NCBI RefSeq assembly: GCF_001422445.1
Contig: NZ_LMNA01000023.1
Span: 62,001 to 126,000, forward strand
Source of the DNA: Pseudorhodoferax sp. Leaf274
GTDB taxonomy: Bacteria > Pseudomonadota > Gammaproteobacteria > Burkholderiales > Burkholderiaceae_C
DNA length: 64,000 bases
Direction of reading: 5' to 3'
Below the pieces are notes generated by a model. It did no database searches and was not told the DNA's origin. It saw only the letters and a list, made by a program, of their open reading frames with translations. The translations under genes and the position numbers were made by a program. This document shows positions 24,346 to 35,951 of this stretch, piece after piece (position 1 is the first letter of the stretch; every line of letters begins with the position of its first letter).

Positions 24346-24566
24346 GAGCTTGCGAAGAAATCGCTTGAACTCACGCAAGACCCCGATGGACCTCGTTTCA
24401 GTATCCAGTGGCCGTTTGCGGGGTCTTGCCCTGCGGGCCGGGGCGCCCGCAGGCGCCGGGCGGCATTGCGCCGCTGGTCCGTATCTCGATACGGACTGCG
24501 CGACGCGCCTTGCCCGGCACCTGTGGACGCCCCGTCGTGAGTCCAACTAATTCCTTCACAAGCTCT
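24345..24566. repeat. 222-bp imperfect palindromic element (MITE-like or structured leader)
   Basis: Terminal inverted repeats of 31 bases (24345-24375 and 24536-24566) match at 25 positions, with the outermost 8 identical (AGAGCTTG / CAAGCTCT). Inside are a perfect 11-base inverted repeat, GCAAGACCCCG (24375-24385) and CGGGGTCTTGC (24419-24429), and a perfect hairpin GTCCGTATC-TC-GATACGGAC (24477-24496). No target-site duplication is evident. It fills almost all of the 239 bases between the flavoprotein and acyl-CoA dehydrogenase genes. A non-autonomous mobile repeat or a folded RNA leader are the two readings. Confidence 0.7.
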
Positions 24567-24584
24567 GAGACAACGGAACCGACC

Positions 24585-25715
24585 ATGCTGCTGACCCCCG
24601 ACCAGGAAGCCATCCGCGACGCCGTGCGCGCCTTTGCCCAAGCCGAGCTGTGGCCCCACGCTGCGCAATGGGACCGCGAGCACCATTTCCCCAAGGTAGC
24701 CCACCAGGGCCTGGCCGCGCTCGGCGCCTACGGCATCTGCGTGCCCGAGGAGCACGGCGGCGCGGGCCTGGACTACCTCACGCTGGCCCTCGTGCTGGAA
24801 GAGATCGCCGCCGGCGACGGCGGCACCAGCACGGCCATCAGCGTGACCAACTGCCCCGTCAACGCCATCCTGATGCGCTATGGCAACGCGGCGCAGAAGA
24901 AGCGCTGGCTCGAACCCCTGGCCCAGGGCCGGATGCTGGGCGCCTTCTGCCTGACCGAGCCGCACGTGGGCAGCGATGCATCCGCGCTGCGCACCACGGC
25001 ACGGCGCGATGGCGACGGCTACGTGATCGACGGCGTCAAGCAGTTCATCACCAGCGGCAAGAACGGGCATGTGGCCATCGTCATCGCCGTGACCGACAAG
25101 GGCGCGGGCAAGAAAGGCATGAGTGCGTTCCTCGTGCCCACCGACACGCCCGGCTACCAGGTGGCGCGGCTCGAGGACAAGCTGGGCCAGCACAGCAGCG
25201 ACACCGCGCAGATCAACTTCGAGGGCTGCCGCATCCCGGCCGACCACCTGATCGGCGCCGAGGGCGAGGGCTACAAGATCGCGCTGGGCGCGCTCGAAGG
25301 CGGGCGCATCGGCATCGCCGCGCAGAGCGTGGGCATGGCGCGCAGCGCCTTCGAGGCCGCGCTGGCCTATGCCAAGGAGCGCGAGAGCTTCGGCGTCCCG
25401 ATCCTGCAGCACCAGGCCGTGGGCTTCCGGCTGGCCGACTGTGCGACGCAGATCGAGGCCGCACGCCAGCTGATCTGGCACGCCGCCAGTTTGCGCGACG
25501 CTGGCCGGCCCTGCCTCAAGGAAGCCGCCATGGCCAAGCTGTTCGCCAGCGAGATGGCCGAGCGCGTGTGCAGCGCCGCGATCCAGACGCTGGGCGGCTA
25601 CGGCATCGTCAACGACTTCCCGGTCGAGCGCATCTACCGCGACGTGCGCGTGTGCCAGATCTACGAAGGCACGAGTGACGTGCAGAAGATCCTCATCACC
25701 CGCGCATTGGCATGA
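24585..25715 (+). CDS. Acyl-CoA dehydrogenase
   Basis: 376-residue FAD enzyme. The signature GAFCLTEPHVGSDASALRTTA at about 125-145 binds FAD, and the catalytic glutamate is E361 in QIYEGTSDVQKILITRAL. Length fits the short-chain acyl-CoA dehydrogenase group. It oxidises acyl-CoA to 2-enoyl-CoA and passes electrons to ETF. With the thiolase, thioesterase and SDR it suggests a short or branched acyl-CoA pathway. The palindromic element occupies most of its upstream region, leaving only 18 bases after it. Confidence 0.93.
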   Translation: MLLTPDQEAIRDAVRAFAQAELWPHAAQWDREHHFPKVAHQGLAALGAYGICVPEEHGGAGLDYLTLALVLEEIAAGDGGTSTAISVTNCPVNAILMRYGNAAQKKRWLEPLAQGRMLGAFCLTEPHVGSDASALRTTARRDGDGYVIDGVKQFITSGKNGHVAIVIAVTDKGAGKKGMSAFLVPTDTPGYQVARLEDKLGQHSSDTAQINFEGCRIPADHLIGAEGEGYKIALGALEGGRIGIAAQSVGMARSAFEAALAYAKERESFGVPILQHQAVGFRLADCATQIEAARQLIWHAASLRDAGRPCLKEAAMAKLFASEMAERVCSAAIQTLGGYGIVNDFPVERIYRDVRVCQIYEGTSDVQKILITRALA

Positions 25716-26110
25716 CCGCATGCCCGTGCGGCCGGCTGGACGCGCGCCAGCGCGCTCTGGCCTATGCCGACTGCTGCGGCCGCTACCTCGACAACTTCGA
25801 CGCCACGCCCGCGCCCGATGCCGAGTCGCTCATGCGTTCGCGCTACACGGCCTTCGTGCGCGAGCGCGCCGACTACCTGCTGGCCACCTGGCACGCCGGC
25901 CGCCGGCCCGCGCGACTGGACTTCGACACCGGCACGCGCTGGCTGGGCCTGGAGGTGAAGGACCGCCGGCTGCGCGATGCCGACCATGCCGAGGTCGAGT
26001 TCGTCGCCCGCCAGCGCGATGCCGCGGGCCGCGCCCACCGGCTGCACGAGCGCAGCCACTTCGTGCGCGAGGACGGGCGCTGGTACTACGTGGAAGGCAC
26101 GCTCCGCTGA
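25712..26110 (+). CDS. YchJ family protein
   Basis: 132-residue protein with a zinc-type N-terminus (MTACPCGRLD, then YADCCGRYL, giving the CxC and CC pairs) and the UPF0225/YchJ core LMRSRYTAFVRERADYLLATWH. The family has an NTF2-like fold and no defined function; zinc binding is suggested by the cysteines. ATGA overlap with the acyl-CoA dehydrogenase implies coupled translation. Confidence 0.82.
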   Translation: MTACPCGRLDARQRALAYADCCGRYLDNFDATPAPDAESLMRSRYTAFVRERADYLLATWHAGRRPARLDFDTGTRWLGLEVKDRRLRDADHAEVEFVARQRDAAGRAHRLHERSHFVREDGRWYYVEGTLR

Positions 26111-26127
26111 CGTGCTCCAATCGGGCC

Positions 26128-26799
26128 ATGCGATTCGATGCCATCCTTTTCGACTGCGACGGCGTGCTCGTCGATTCCGAGCCCATCACCCACCGTGTGC
26201 TGGTCCAGGTGCTGGGCGAGCGCGGCTGGCACATCACGCAGCAGGAGTGCATGCGCCTGTTCGTCGGCAAGGCCGTCAAGGACGAGGCCGCACTGATCGA
26301 GCAGCGCACGGGCCAGCCCGTCACGCAGGAGTGGCTGCAAGCCTTCTGGGCCCGGCGCAACGCGGCGCTGGAAAGCGACCTCGAGGTCATCGCCGGCGCC
26401 GAGACGGCCGTGCCGGCATTGCACGCGGCAACCGGCGGGCGCATCGCCTGCGCCTCGGGCGCCGACCGCGCCAAGGTCGAGCTGCAGCTGCGCAAGGTCG
26501 GCCTGTACGCATGCTTCGAGGGCCGCATCTTCAGCGGCCACGAGATGCCGAAGTCCAAGCCCGCGCCGGACGTCTACCTGGCCGCAGCCGCTGCCTTGGG
26601 CGCCGACCCGCGGCGCTGCGCCGTGGTGGAGGACACCGTCACGGGGGTCACGTCCGGCGTCGCCGCCGGCGCCACGGTCTTCGGCTACAGCCCGGGCGGG
26701 CCGGGCCACAGCCCGGCCGAAAGCCTGCGCGCGGCCGGCGCCGTCCACGTGTTCACCGACATGGTGGCGCTGCCAGGCCTGCTGGCCGACTGGGCCTGA
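26128..26799 (+). CDS. HAD-superfamily phosphatase (phosphoglycolate/beta-phosphoglucomutase-like)
   Basis: 223-residue HAD hydrolase. The nucleophile motif is FDCDGVLVDSEP (D9, D11), the helical cap follows, motif II is CASGAD near 111, the lysine is in KSKPAPDVYL, and the acidic motif is VVEDTVTG. This resembles the YieH/GPH subgroup acting on sugar phosphates or 6-phosphogluconate. It lies 17 bases after ychJ. Substrate unknown. Confidence 0.87.
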   Translation: MRFDAILFDCDGVLVDSEPITHRVLVQVLGERGWHITQQECMRLFVGKAVKDEAALIEQRTGQPVTQEWLQAFWARRNAALESDLEVIAGAETAVPALHAATGGRIACASGADRAKVELQLRKVGLYACFEGRIFSGHEMPKSKPAPDVYLAAAAALGADPRRCAVVEDTVTGVTSGVAAGATVFGYSPGGPGHSPAESLRAAGAVHVFTDMVALPGLLADWA

Positions 26800-26836
26800 G
26801 GCAGGGCTGGCGCGGGGCTTGCATCCGGTGGTCGCC

Positions 26837-27595
26837 ATGCGCCGCTTCCTCGTCCTGACCAGCCGGCACCGCGCGCCCTCGACCAACCGGGCGCTGGGCC
26901 TGCTGCTGGCCTTCAACGCTGGCGCCATCAACGCCGGCGGCTTCCTCGTGCTGCACCAGTACACCTCGCACATGACGGGCTTCACCTCGCAGCTGGCCGA
27001 CGGCCTGGCGCTGGGCCAGGTCGGGCTGGTGCTCACGGCGCTCGGCGCGCTGCTGGCCTTCATCGCGGGCGCGGCGGCCACCGCCGTGCTGGTCAACTGG
27101 GGCCGCCAGCACCGGCTGGACAGCATCTACGCGCTGCCGCTGCTGTGCGAGGCGCTGCTGATGTTCCCGTTCGGCCTGATGGGCGCCATCACGCTGGGCT
27201 GGGAGACGCCGTTCACCGTGCCGCTCACGGTGCTGCTGCTGTCCTTCATCATGGGCCTGCAGAACGCCGTCAGCTCCAAGGCCTCGGGCGGCCGCGTGCG
27301 CACCACGCACATGACGGGCAATGTGACCGACCTGGGCATGGAGCTGGGCAAGATGCTGTATGTCAACCGTGCGCCGTCCGCGCACCGCCCGGTGCGCCAC
27401 GACCGTGCCAAGCTGCGGCTCACGGGGGGCCTGCTGGCCGGCTTCGTGCTTGGCGGCATGGCCGGCGCGCTGGGCTTCACGCACCTGGGCTTCGTCTGCG
27501 TGGTGCCGCTGGCCGCGCTGCTGCTCACGATCTCGCTGCCGCCGCTGTGGCGCGACCTGCACAAGCTGCGGCCGCTGCTCATGCGGCCGCGCTGA
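26837..27595 (+). CDS. YoaK-family (DUF1275) membrane protein
   Basis: 252-residue integral membrane protein with about six helices. The family pattern is NAGAINAGGFLVLHQYTSHMTGF near the start and LQNAVSSKASGGRVRTTHMTGNVTDLG in the middle, the repeated HMTG motifs being typical of DUF1275. Transport is suspected for the family but not shown. ATG 26837 is preferred over the TTG at 26819. The stop codon lies in a hairpin shared with the serA stop. Confidence 0.8.
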   Translation: MRRFLVLTSRHRAPSTNRALGLLLAFNAGAINAGGFLVLHQYTSHMTGFTSQLADGLALGQVGLVLTALGALLAFIAGAAATAVLVNWGRQHRLDSIYALPLLCEALLMFPFGLMGAITLGWETPFTVPLTVLLLSFIMGLQNAVSSKASGGRVRTTHMTGNVTDLGMELGKMLYVNRAPSAHRPVRHDRAKLRLTGGLLAGFVLGGMAGALGFTHLGFVCVVPLAALLLTISLPPLWRDLHKLRPLLMRPR

Positions 27596-27612
27596 AGCGC
27601 AGCGACGCTTCA
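27593..27612. terminator. Hairpin joining two convergent stop codons
   Basis: TGAAGCG-CAGCGA-CGCTTCA is a perfect 7-base inverted repeat. The left arm starts with the TGA of the DUF1275 gene and the right arm ends with the serA stop on the other strand. No T-run follows on either side, so it is at best a weak bidirectional terminator. Confidence 0.4.
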
Positions 27613-28842
27613 GAACAGCAGGCGCGAGCGGATCGTGCCCGGCACCTGGGCCAGCTTCTCGAGCGCGCGTTCGGACGAGCCGGCATCCAGGTCGATCACC
27701 ACATAGCCGATCTTCTCGTTGGTCTGCAGGTACTGCGCCGAGATGTTGATCTGGTTGTCGGAAAAGATGCGGTTGATGTCCGACAGGACGCCCGGCCGGT
27801 TCTGGTGCACGTGCAGCAGCCGGTGCTTGCCCGGGTGCGAAGGCAGCGAAACCTCGGGGAAGTTCACCGACGACGTGGTGGCGCCCGTGTCGCTGTAGCG
27901 CACCAGCTTCTCCGCCACCTCGATGCCGATGTTGGCCTGGGCCTCCATGGTCGAGCCGCCGATGTGCGGCGTCAGGATCACGTTGTCCAGCCCGCGCAGC
28001 GGCGACAGGAACTCGTCCTTGTTGCCGCGCGGCTCCACCGGGAACACGTCGATGGCCGCGCCCAGCAGCTTGCCGGCCTTCACGGCCTCGGCCAGCGGCT
28101 CGATCTCCACCACAGTGCCGCGCGATGCGTTGATCAGGATGGCGCCCGGCTTCATGGCCGCGATCTGGGCCGCGCCCATCATCCACTGCGTGGACGCCGT
28201 CTCGGGCACGTGCAGGCTGACGATGTCGCTGGTCGCCAGCAGCTCGCTCAGGCCCACCTGGCGCGCATTGCCCAGCGGCAGCTTGGCCACGATGTCGTGG
28301 AACACGACGTGCATGCCCAGGCCCTCGGCCAGCACCGACAGCTGCGTGCCGATGGCGCCGTAGCCCACCACGCCCAGCGTCTTGCTGCGGATCTCGTAGG
28401 AGTTCTCGGCCGTCTTGAGCCAGCCGCCGCGGTGTGCGGACGCGTTCTTGGCCGGCACGCCGCGCAGCAGCAGGATGGCCTCGGCGATCACGAGCTCGGC
28501 CACCGAGCGCGTGTTGGAGTAGGGCGCGTTGAACACCGCGATGCCACGCTCGCGCGCGGCCGCCAGGTCGACCTGGTTGGTGCCGATGCAAAAGCACCCC
28601 ACGGCGGCGAGCTTGTGGGCGTGCTGGAGCACCGCTTCGGTCAGCTGCGTGCGCGAGCGGATGCCCAGGAAATGCACGTCGGCGATCTTGCGCTGGAGTT
28701 CCTCGTCCGGCAGTGCCGAGGGCAGCGCTTCGATCTGGCTGTAGCCGGCGGCGCGCAGCAGTTCGATGGCGGAGGGGTGGATGCCCTCCAGCAGCAGGAA
28801 CTTGATCTTGGCTTTGTCCAGGGAGGTCGTCGGAAGCGTCAT
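27610..28842 (-). CDS. serA: D-3-phosphoglycerate dehydrogenase
   Basis: 410-residue enzyme, the same length as E. coli SerA, catalysing the first step of serine synthesis (3-phosphoglycerate to 3-phosphohydroxypyruvate). The Rossmann motif GYGAIGTQLS lies at about 158-167, the catalytic Arg in NASRGTVVE, the His in LTPHIGGSTMEAQ, and a C-terminal ACT domain (HQNRPGVLSDINRIFSDNQINI) gives serine feedback. The frame continues upstream, but MTLPTTSLDKAKIKFLLLEG is the family N-terminus. Confidence 0.95.
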   Translation of the reverse strand: MTLPTTSLDKAKIKFLLLEGIHPSAIELLRAAGYSQIEALPSALPDEELQRKIADVHFLGIRSRTQLTEAVLQHAHKLAAVGCFCIGTNQVDLAAARERGIAVFNAPYSNTRSVAELVIAEAILLLRGVPAKNASAHRGGWLKTAENSYEIRSKTLGVVGYGAIGTQLSVLAEGLGMHVVFHDIVAKLPLGNARQVGLSELLATSDIVSLHVPETASTQWMMGAAQIAAMKPGAILINASRGTVVEIEPLAEAVKAGKLLGAAIDVFPVEPRGNKDEFLSPLRGLDNVILTPHIGGSTMEAQANIGIEVAEKLVRYSDTGATTSSVNFPEVSLPSHPGKHRLLHVHQNRPGVLSDINRIFSDNQINISAQYLQTNEKIGYVVIDLDAGSSERALEKLAQVPGTIRSRLLF

Positions 28843-29098
28843 GGATTGCAGGTGCGCCGGGCGGCTGGGACGGGAAAAAAGGAGCGCGATCCTACTATGG
28901 GGTCCTGCGCAGGCCGGCCGCATGGCGGGCTTTGGCATTGCTGCCGACGCGGGCAAGCCGGGGCAGGGAATTTGCGCAGCCGCCCTGGCATGCGGCCCGG
29001 TTTCTGAAAAAATAAGCCAGATGAGAAATTCTTCTTACGCCCGCTTTGGCGGTAGGGCAGGGGCCTGCGGCGCTGCAGTGCCCGGGGCGCGCTGACCC
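28843..29098. other. Intergenic region between serA and the Ni/Co transporter operon
   Basis: 256 bases separate two divergent genes and must hold both promoters. I find no NikR-type repeat, no cobalamin riboswitch box and no convincing -35/-10 pair. A locally A/T-rich stretch around 29007-29035 is the most likely promoter zone for the transporter operon. Confidence 0.4.
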
Positions 29099-29545
29099 AT
29101 GCACGGCTGGCGAGCCTGCATCCTTGCCCTGGCGGTCTGGGCGCTGGCGGGCGGGGCATCTGCGCATGCGTTGCGGCACGAGGTCCGCGTGGGCGAGGCG
29201 GTGGTGGTGTCGCTGCATTTCACCGATGGCGAGCCGTTCGCATTCGAGCGCTACGAGTTGTTCCGCGGCAAGGGCACCGAGCCCGTGCAGTCCGGCCTCA
29301 CCGATGCGCAGGGCCGTCTGGTGCTCCTGCCGGGTGCCGCGGGCGCCGCCGAGGGCTGGCGGCTGCGGGCGTTCTCGGTCGACGGCCACGGCATCGACAC
29401 GGCGCTCGCGTTCGCGCTGCACGACAACGCGGCGCCTGCCCCGCCACCGGCCGAGCCGGGCTGGGCGCGCGTGGCGCTCGGTGCGGGCCTGATCCTCGGG
29501 CTGGGCGCGCTGGCGAAGCGGCTGCTGCGCAGCAGGCGGGCCTGA
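29099..29545 (+). CDS. CbiL/NikN-like periplasmic protein of the Ni/Co uptake system
   Basis: 148-residue protein. A signal peptide ends at GGASAHA, a beta-rich domain follows (VRVGEAVVVSLHFTDGEPFAFERYELF), and one C-terminal helix at about 120-138 anchors it. This is the architecture of NikN/CbiL-type accessory proteins that work with CbiM/NikM. The exposed N-terminal histidines after cleavage (HALRHE) could bind metal. Its stop overlaps the cbiM start (TGATG). Confidence 0.72.
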   Translation: MHGWRACILALAVWALAGGASAHALRHEVRVGEAVVVSLHFTDGEPFAFERYELFRGKGTEPVQSGLTDAQGRLVLLPGAAGAAEGWRLRAFSVDGHGIDTALAFALHDNAAPAPPPAEPGWARVALGAGLILGLGALAKRLLRSRRA

Positions 29546-30189
29546 TGCACATTCCCGACGGCTTCCTGTCGCCGCAAACCTACCTGCCGGCCTATGCCGT
29601 TGCGGCCGTGGCCTGGTGGGCCGCCGGCCGCGGCCTGCGCGAGCGGCTGGACGAGGCACTGGTGCCCCGCCTGGCTGCCGTCACCGCGCTGGTCTACGCC
29701 ATGGGCCTGGTGATGCTGCCACTGCCTGGCGGCACCTCGGTCCATGCCGTGGGCGTGGCCCTGCTGGCGCTGCTGTTCGGCGCGCGGCTGGCCTTCCTGG
29801 CCTACAGCCTGGTGCTGCTGCTGCAGTCGCTGCTGTTCGGTGCCGGCGGCATCACGGCGCTGCCCGTCAATGCGTTGGCCATCGGCGGTGCCGGTGCGCT
29901 GGTGGCGCTGGCCGTGTTCCGCGCGCTGCGCGGCTGGCACGAGGATGCGGCCGTGCTGCTGGCGGCCTGGTGCGCAGTCATGGTTTCGGCGGCCCTGGTG
30001 GCCCTGGTGCTGGGCCTGCAGCCCTGGCTGGCCCGGCGCGCCGACGGCACGCCGCTGTTCTTTCCGTTCGGCCCGTCGGTGGTGCTGCCGGCCGTGCTGG
30101 TGCCGCACGCGCTGCTGGGCCTGGCCGAGGCTGCGCTGACGCTGCTGGTCTGGCGTGCCGCCAAGGCGCGGCGCTGGCGCTTCGCATGA
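29545..30189 (+). CDS. Energy-coupling-factor transporter substrate-specific component CbiM/NikM
   Basis: 214-residue membrane protein with about six helices. It begins MHIPDGFLSP, the universal CbiM/NikM start whose N-terminal Met-His chelates Ni2+ or Co2+. Family length is 200-350. Coupled to the genes on both sides. Nickel or cobalt cannot be distinguished from sequence, and no metal enzyme gene is nearby to decide it. Confidence 0.87.
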   Translation: MHIPDGFLSPQTYLPAYAVAAVAWWAAGRGLRERLDEALVPRLAAVTALVYAMGLVMLPLPGGTSVHAVGVALLALLFGARLAFLAYSLVLLLQSLLFGAGGITALPVNALAIGGAGALVALAVFRALRGWHEDAAVLLAAWCAVMVSAALVALVLGLQPWLARRADGTPLFFPFGPSVVLPAVLVPHALLGLAEAALTLLVWRAAKARRWRFA

Positions 30190-30746
30190 CGTCGGCGCGC
30201 TGGCTCGGTGCCTACCTGCTGGCGGTGCTGGGCGTGGGCCTGGTGCACGACGCGCGCGCACTGGCCATCGGCCTGGTGCTGGCGCTAGGGCTGGCCGGCC
30301 CGCAGCGCTGGCGGCTGTTGCGCCGCTGCGTTGTGGCGGTGCTGGCCTTCAACCTGGCCGTCAGCGGCGGCTGGCTGTTGCAGGTGTGGCTGCAGGGGCG
30401 GCCGCTGGCGCCACTGGCCGAACCGCTGCTGGTGATGAACCTGCGCGTGCTGCTGCTGGTGCTGCTGGGCCTGGGGCTGGTGGCGCGCGTCAACGTGCTG
30501 CAGGCCTTGGCCTTTGCGCCCACGCTGCAGTTCCTGGCCACGCTGGCGGCCGGGCAGGCCCTGGTGTTCGCGCGCCTGGTGCGTGCGCACGGCCTGGCCT
30601 TTCGCAGCCGCACGGCCGGCGCCGGCGGCCTGCGTGCGCGTGCGCGGCATGGTGCGGCCACGGCCAGCCACCTGCTGGACCACGCCGTGGCCGGTGCCCA
30701 GGCTTCGGCCATGGCCGTGCGGGCGCGCGGCGGCTTCGATGATTGA
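30186..30746 (+). CDS. ECF transporter transmembrane component CbiQ-like
   Basis: 186-residue membrane protein of the EcfT/CbiQ family, which couples the substrate-binding subunit to the ATPase. Several hydrophobic helices occupy the first 125 residues. The cytosolic C-terminal part holds the coupling helix (ASAMAVRARGGFDD), matching the A-R-G motif typical of EcfT. It is short for the family (about 220-260). Start overlaps cbiM by four bases, end overlaps the ATPase gene by eight. Confidence 0.8.
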   Translation: MTSARWLGAYLLAVLGVGLVHDARALAIGLVLALGLAGPQRWRLLRRCVVAVLAFNLAVSGGWLLQVWLQGRPLAPLAEPLLVMNLRVLLLVLLGLGLVARVNVLQALAFAPTLQFLATLAAGQALVFARLVRAHGLAFRSRTAGAGGLRARARHGAATASHLLDHAVAGAQASAMAVRARGGFDD

Positions 30747-31449
30747 GCTGGAGCGGGCGGCGTTCGGCTGGCCGGATGCCGCACCGGTCTGGGCCGGCCT
30801 CTCGCTGTGCGTGCAGCCCGGCGAGAAGCTGGTGCTGCTGGGTGCCAACGGCGGCGGCAAGTCCACGCTGCTGCAGCTGCTCGACGCACTGGTGTATGCC
30901 ACGGCGGGCCAGTACCGCTACGACGGCGACGTGGTGACGGCCGCGCGGGCCCGGCGCACCGACTGGGCACGGCGCTTTCGGCGCGAGGTGGGCCTCTTGT
31001 TCCAGCATCCCGAGACCATGCTGTTCAACCCCACCGTGCGCGACGAGATCGGCTACGGCCCGCGCCGCCTGGGCCTGCCTGACGCCGAGGCCCGCATCGC
31101 CGACTGGGCGGCGCGCCTGCGCATCGCCCATCTGCTGGACCGGCCGCCCTTCCTGCTCTCGGGCGGCGAGAAGCAGCGGCTGGCGCTGGCCTGCGTGCTG
31201 GTCATGGAGCCGAAACTGCTGTTGCTGGACGAGCCGCTGGCCCATCTGGACCCACGCACCGCGCGCTGGCTGCTGGACTGGCTGGCGCAGAGCCCGGCCA
31301 CGGTCATCACCAGCACCCACCAACTGGCCAGCGCGCCGCAACTGGGCGCGCGGGCGCTGGTGCTGGCCGATGGGAGCCTGGCCTACGACGGACCGCTGGG
31401 CCAGGCGCTGGCCGACGCCGATCTGCTGGCCCGCGCCGACCTGGCCTAA
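30739..31449 (+). CDS. ECF/ABC transporter ATP-binding protein CbiO-like
   Basis: 236-residue ATPase. Walker A is GANGGGKST at about 35-43, the Q-loop FQHPETMLFNPTVRDEIGYGP near 92 is typical of CbiO/EcfA, the signature is LSGGEKQRLALA, Walker B LLLLDEPLAHLD, and the switch His is in TSTHQ. It powers the CbiMQ metal transporter encoded upstream. Its TAA overlaps the dciA stop by four bases. Confidence 0.92.
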   Translation: MIELERAAFGWPDAAPVWAGLSLCVQPGEKLVLLGANGGGKSTLLQLLDALVYATAGQYRYDGDVVTAARARRTDWARRFRREVGLLFQHPETMLFNPTVRDEIGYGPRRLGLPDAEARIADWAARLRIAHLLDRPPFLLSGGEKQRLALACVLVMEPKLLLLDEPLAHLDPRTARWLLDWLAQSPATVITSTHQLASAPQLGARALVLADGSLAYDGPLGQALADADLLARADLA

Positions 31450-31751
31450 AGACGCTTCTGGATCTTCACGCGGATCGCCACCACGTCCCAGCCGCGGGTG
31501 CGCAGCGCGGACTGCAGAAGCGGCGCCAGGTGCCGCAGCTTGGCCGCCGCGGCGCTGTTGTCCACCAGCAGGCACCAGCCGTTCTCGTCGATGGGGCCGG
31601 GGCGGATGGCGGCGCGCATGGGCGCCGGGATCAGTTGCTGCACGGCTGCCAGGCGGTCGGCCGACTCGCGCACCAGGGCCGACAGCCGCGCCAGCGGCTG
31701 TGAATCGGCAACGGCTTGCTGCAAGGTGAACGAACGGCGTGGGGCATGCAT
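31446..31751 (-). CDS. dciA: DciA/DUF721-like replication factor
   Basis: 101-residue protein with a DUF721 core (about 30-90: [44 protein letters not shown] in pieces). DciA is the ancestral loader or activator of the replicative helicase DnaB in bacteria without DnaC. Location next to secA, facing away from it, is common for this family. It is transcribed toward cbiO and overlaps its stop by four bases. Confidence 0.78.
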   Translation of the reverse strand: MHAPRRSFTLQQAVADSQPLARLSALVRESADRLAAVQQLIPAPMRAAIRPGPIDENGWCLLVDNSAAAAKLRHLAPLLQSALRTRGWDVVAIRVKIQKRL

Positions 31752-31933
31752 GGCCGGGAGATTATCGGGGTCACCAGCGCCGCAGGACGCCCGGCATAAA
31801 ATCGCCGGTTTGGCACGCGCCAGGCCCCGGGCCAACCGCGCCCTGCCGCCATTTCCGGATTCCACCGATTTCAAGGGATTTCGGTCGCCATGCCACCGCG
31901 CCAAGCTGGGCGGAGGCGGGCGATCTCGTATTC

Positions 31934-34696
<2,763 letters not shown>

Positions 34697-34717
34697 GACG
34701 CCGATAGAAGGAATTCC

Positions 34718-35947
34718 ATGCCCGTCCATCTCTCCCCCCCGAACCCCGCAGACCTGCACGCCGTCGCCGGCGTGCGCATCGGCGTCGCCGAAGCCGGCGT
34801 GCGCAAGGCCCACCGCAAGGACCTGACGGTCGTGCTGCTCGACGAAGGCGCGGCCGTGGCCGGCGTGTTCACGCAGAACCGCTTCTGCGCCGCGCCGGTG
34901 CAGATCTGCCGCAAGCACCTCGCGGCCGGCCATGGCATCCGCGCGATCCTGGTCAACACCGGCAACGCCAATGCCGGCACCGGCGACGACGGCCTGGCGC
35001 GCGCCCAGGCCACCTGCGTGGCGCTGGCCCAGGAGCTGGAGGTGGCGCCCGAGCAGATCCTGCCCTTCTCCACCGGCGTGATCATGGAGCCGCTGCCCAG
35101 CGAGCGCATCATCGCGGGCCTGCCCGCTGCGCTGGCCGATGCGAAGGCCGACCACTGGGCGCGCGCCGCCGAAGGCATCATGACCACGGACACCGTGCCC
35201 AAGGCCTTCAGCACGCAGGTGACACTCTCGGGCGTCCAGGTGGCCATCACCGGCATCAGCAAGGGCGCGGGCATGATCCGCCCCAACATGGCGACCATGC
35301 TGGGCTACCTGGCGACCGACGCGAAGATCGCGCCGGCGCTGATGCAGGCACTGGCCAAGGACCTGGCCGATGCGTCGTTCAACCGCGTCACCATCGACGG
35401 CGACACCTCCACCAACGATTCCTTCGTCGTGATCGCGACGCAGAAGGCCGCGCATCCGGTCATCGAGTCCTGGGACACGCCGGACGGACGCGCATTGCGC
35501 GCAGGCCTGCTGGACGTGGCGCAGAAGCTCGCCCAGGCCATCGTGCGCGACGGCGAGGGCGCGACCAAGTTCATCACCATCCGTGTCGAAGGCGGCAAGA
35601 CGGCCGAGGAGTGCCGCCTCGCCGCATATGCCATCGCGCATTCGCCGCTGGTCAAGACGGCCTTCTTCGCGAGCGACCCGAACCTGGGCCGCATCCTGGC
35701 GGCGGTGGGCTACGCCGGCATCCATGACCTGGACCAGACGCTGATCGAGCTGCACCTGGACGACGTGCACGTGGTCACGCGCGGCGGCCGCCGGGCCGAA
35801 TACCGCGAGGAGGACGGCCAGCGCGTGATGAAGCAGAGCGAGATCACGATCCGCGTCGGCCTGGGCCGCGGCGAGGCCGTCGACACGGTCTGGACCTGCG
35901 ACCTGAGCCACGACTACGTGAGCATCAACGCCGACTACCGTTCCTGA
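34718..35947 (+). CDS. argJ: Bifunctional glutamate N-acetyltransferase / N-acetylglutamate synthase
   Basis: 409-residue N-terminal-nucleophile enzyme of arginine synthesis, transferring acetyl from N-acetylornithine to glutamate. The autocleavage site is the Ala-Thr bond in IRPNMATML, so T193 becomes the nucleophile of the beta chain. Other family signatures are [12 protein letters not shown] and [11 protein letters not shown]. The C-terminus ends on the typical NADYRS. A GAAGGAA ribosome site precedes the ATG. Confidence 0.95.
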   Translation: MPVHLSPPNPADLHAVAGVRIGVAEAGVRKAHRKDLTVVLLDEGAAVAGVFTQNRFCAAPVQICRKHLAAGHGIRAILVNTGNANAGTGDDGLARAQATCVALAQELEVAPEQILPFSTGVIMEPLPSERIIAGLPAALADAKADHWARAAEGIMTTDTVPKAFSTQVTLSGVQVAITGISKGAGMIRPNMATMLGYLATDAKIAPALMQALAKDLADASFNRVTIDGDTSTNDSFVVIATQKAAHPVIESWDTPDGRALRAGLLDVAQKLAQAIVRDGEGATKFITIRVEGGKTAEECRLAAYAIAHSPLVKTAFFASDPNLGRILAAVGYAGIHDLDQTLIELHLDDVHVVTRGGRRAEYREEDGQRVMKQSEITIRVGLGRGEAVDTVWTCDLSHDYVSINADYRS

Positions 35948-35951
35948 CCGC

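Noticed and set aside
24375-24496. Inner hairpins of the palindromic element as an intrinsic terminator
   Set aside because: No T-run follows either hairpin; the larger terminal repeats explain the structure better.
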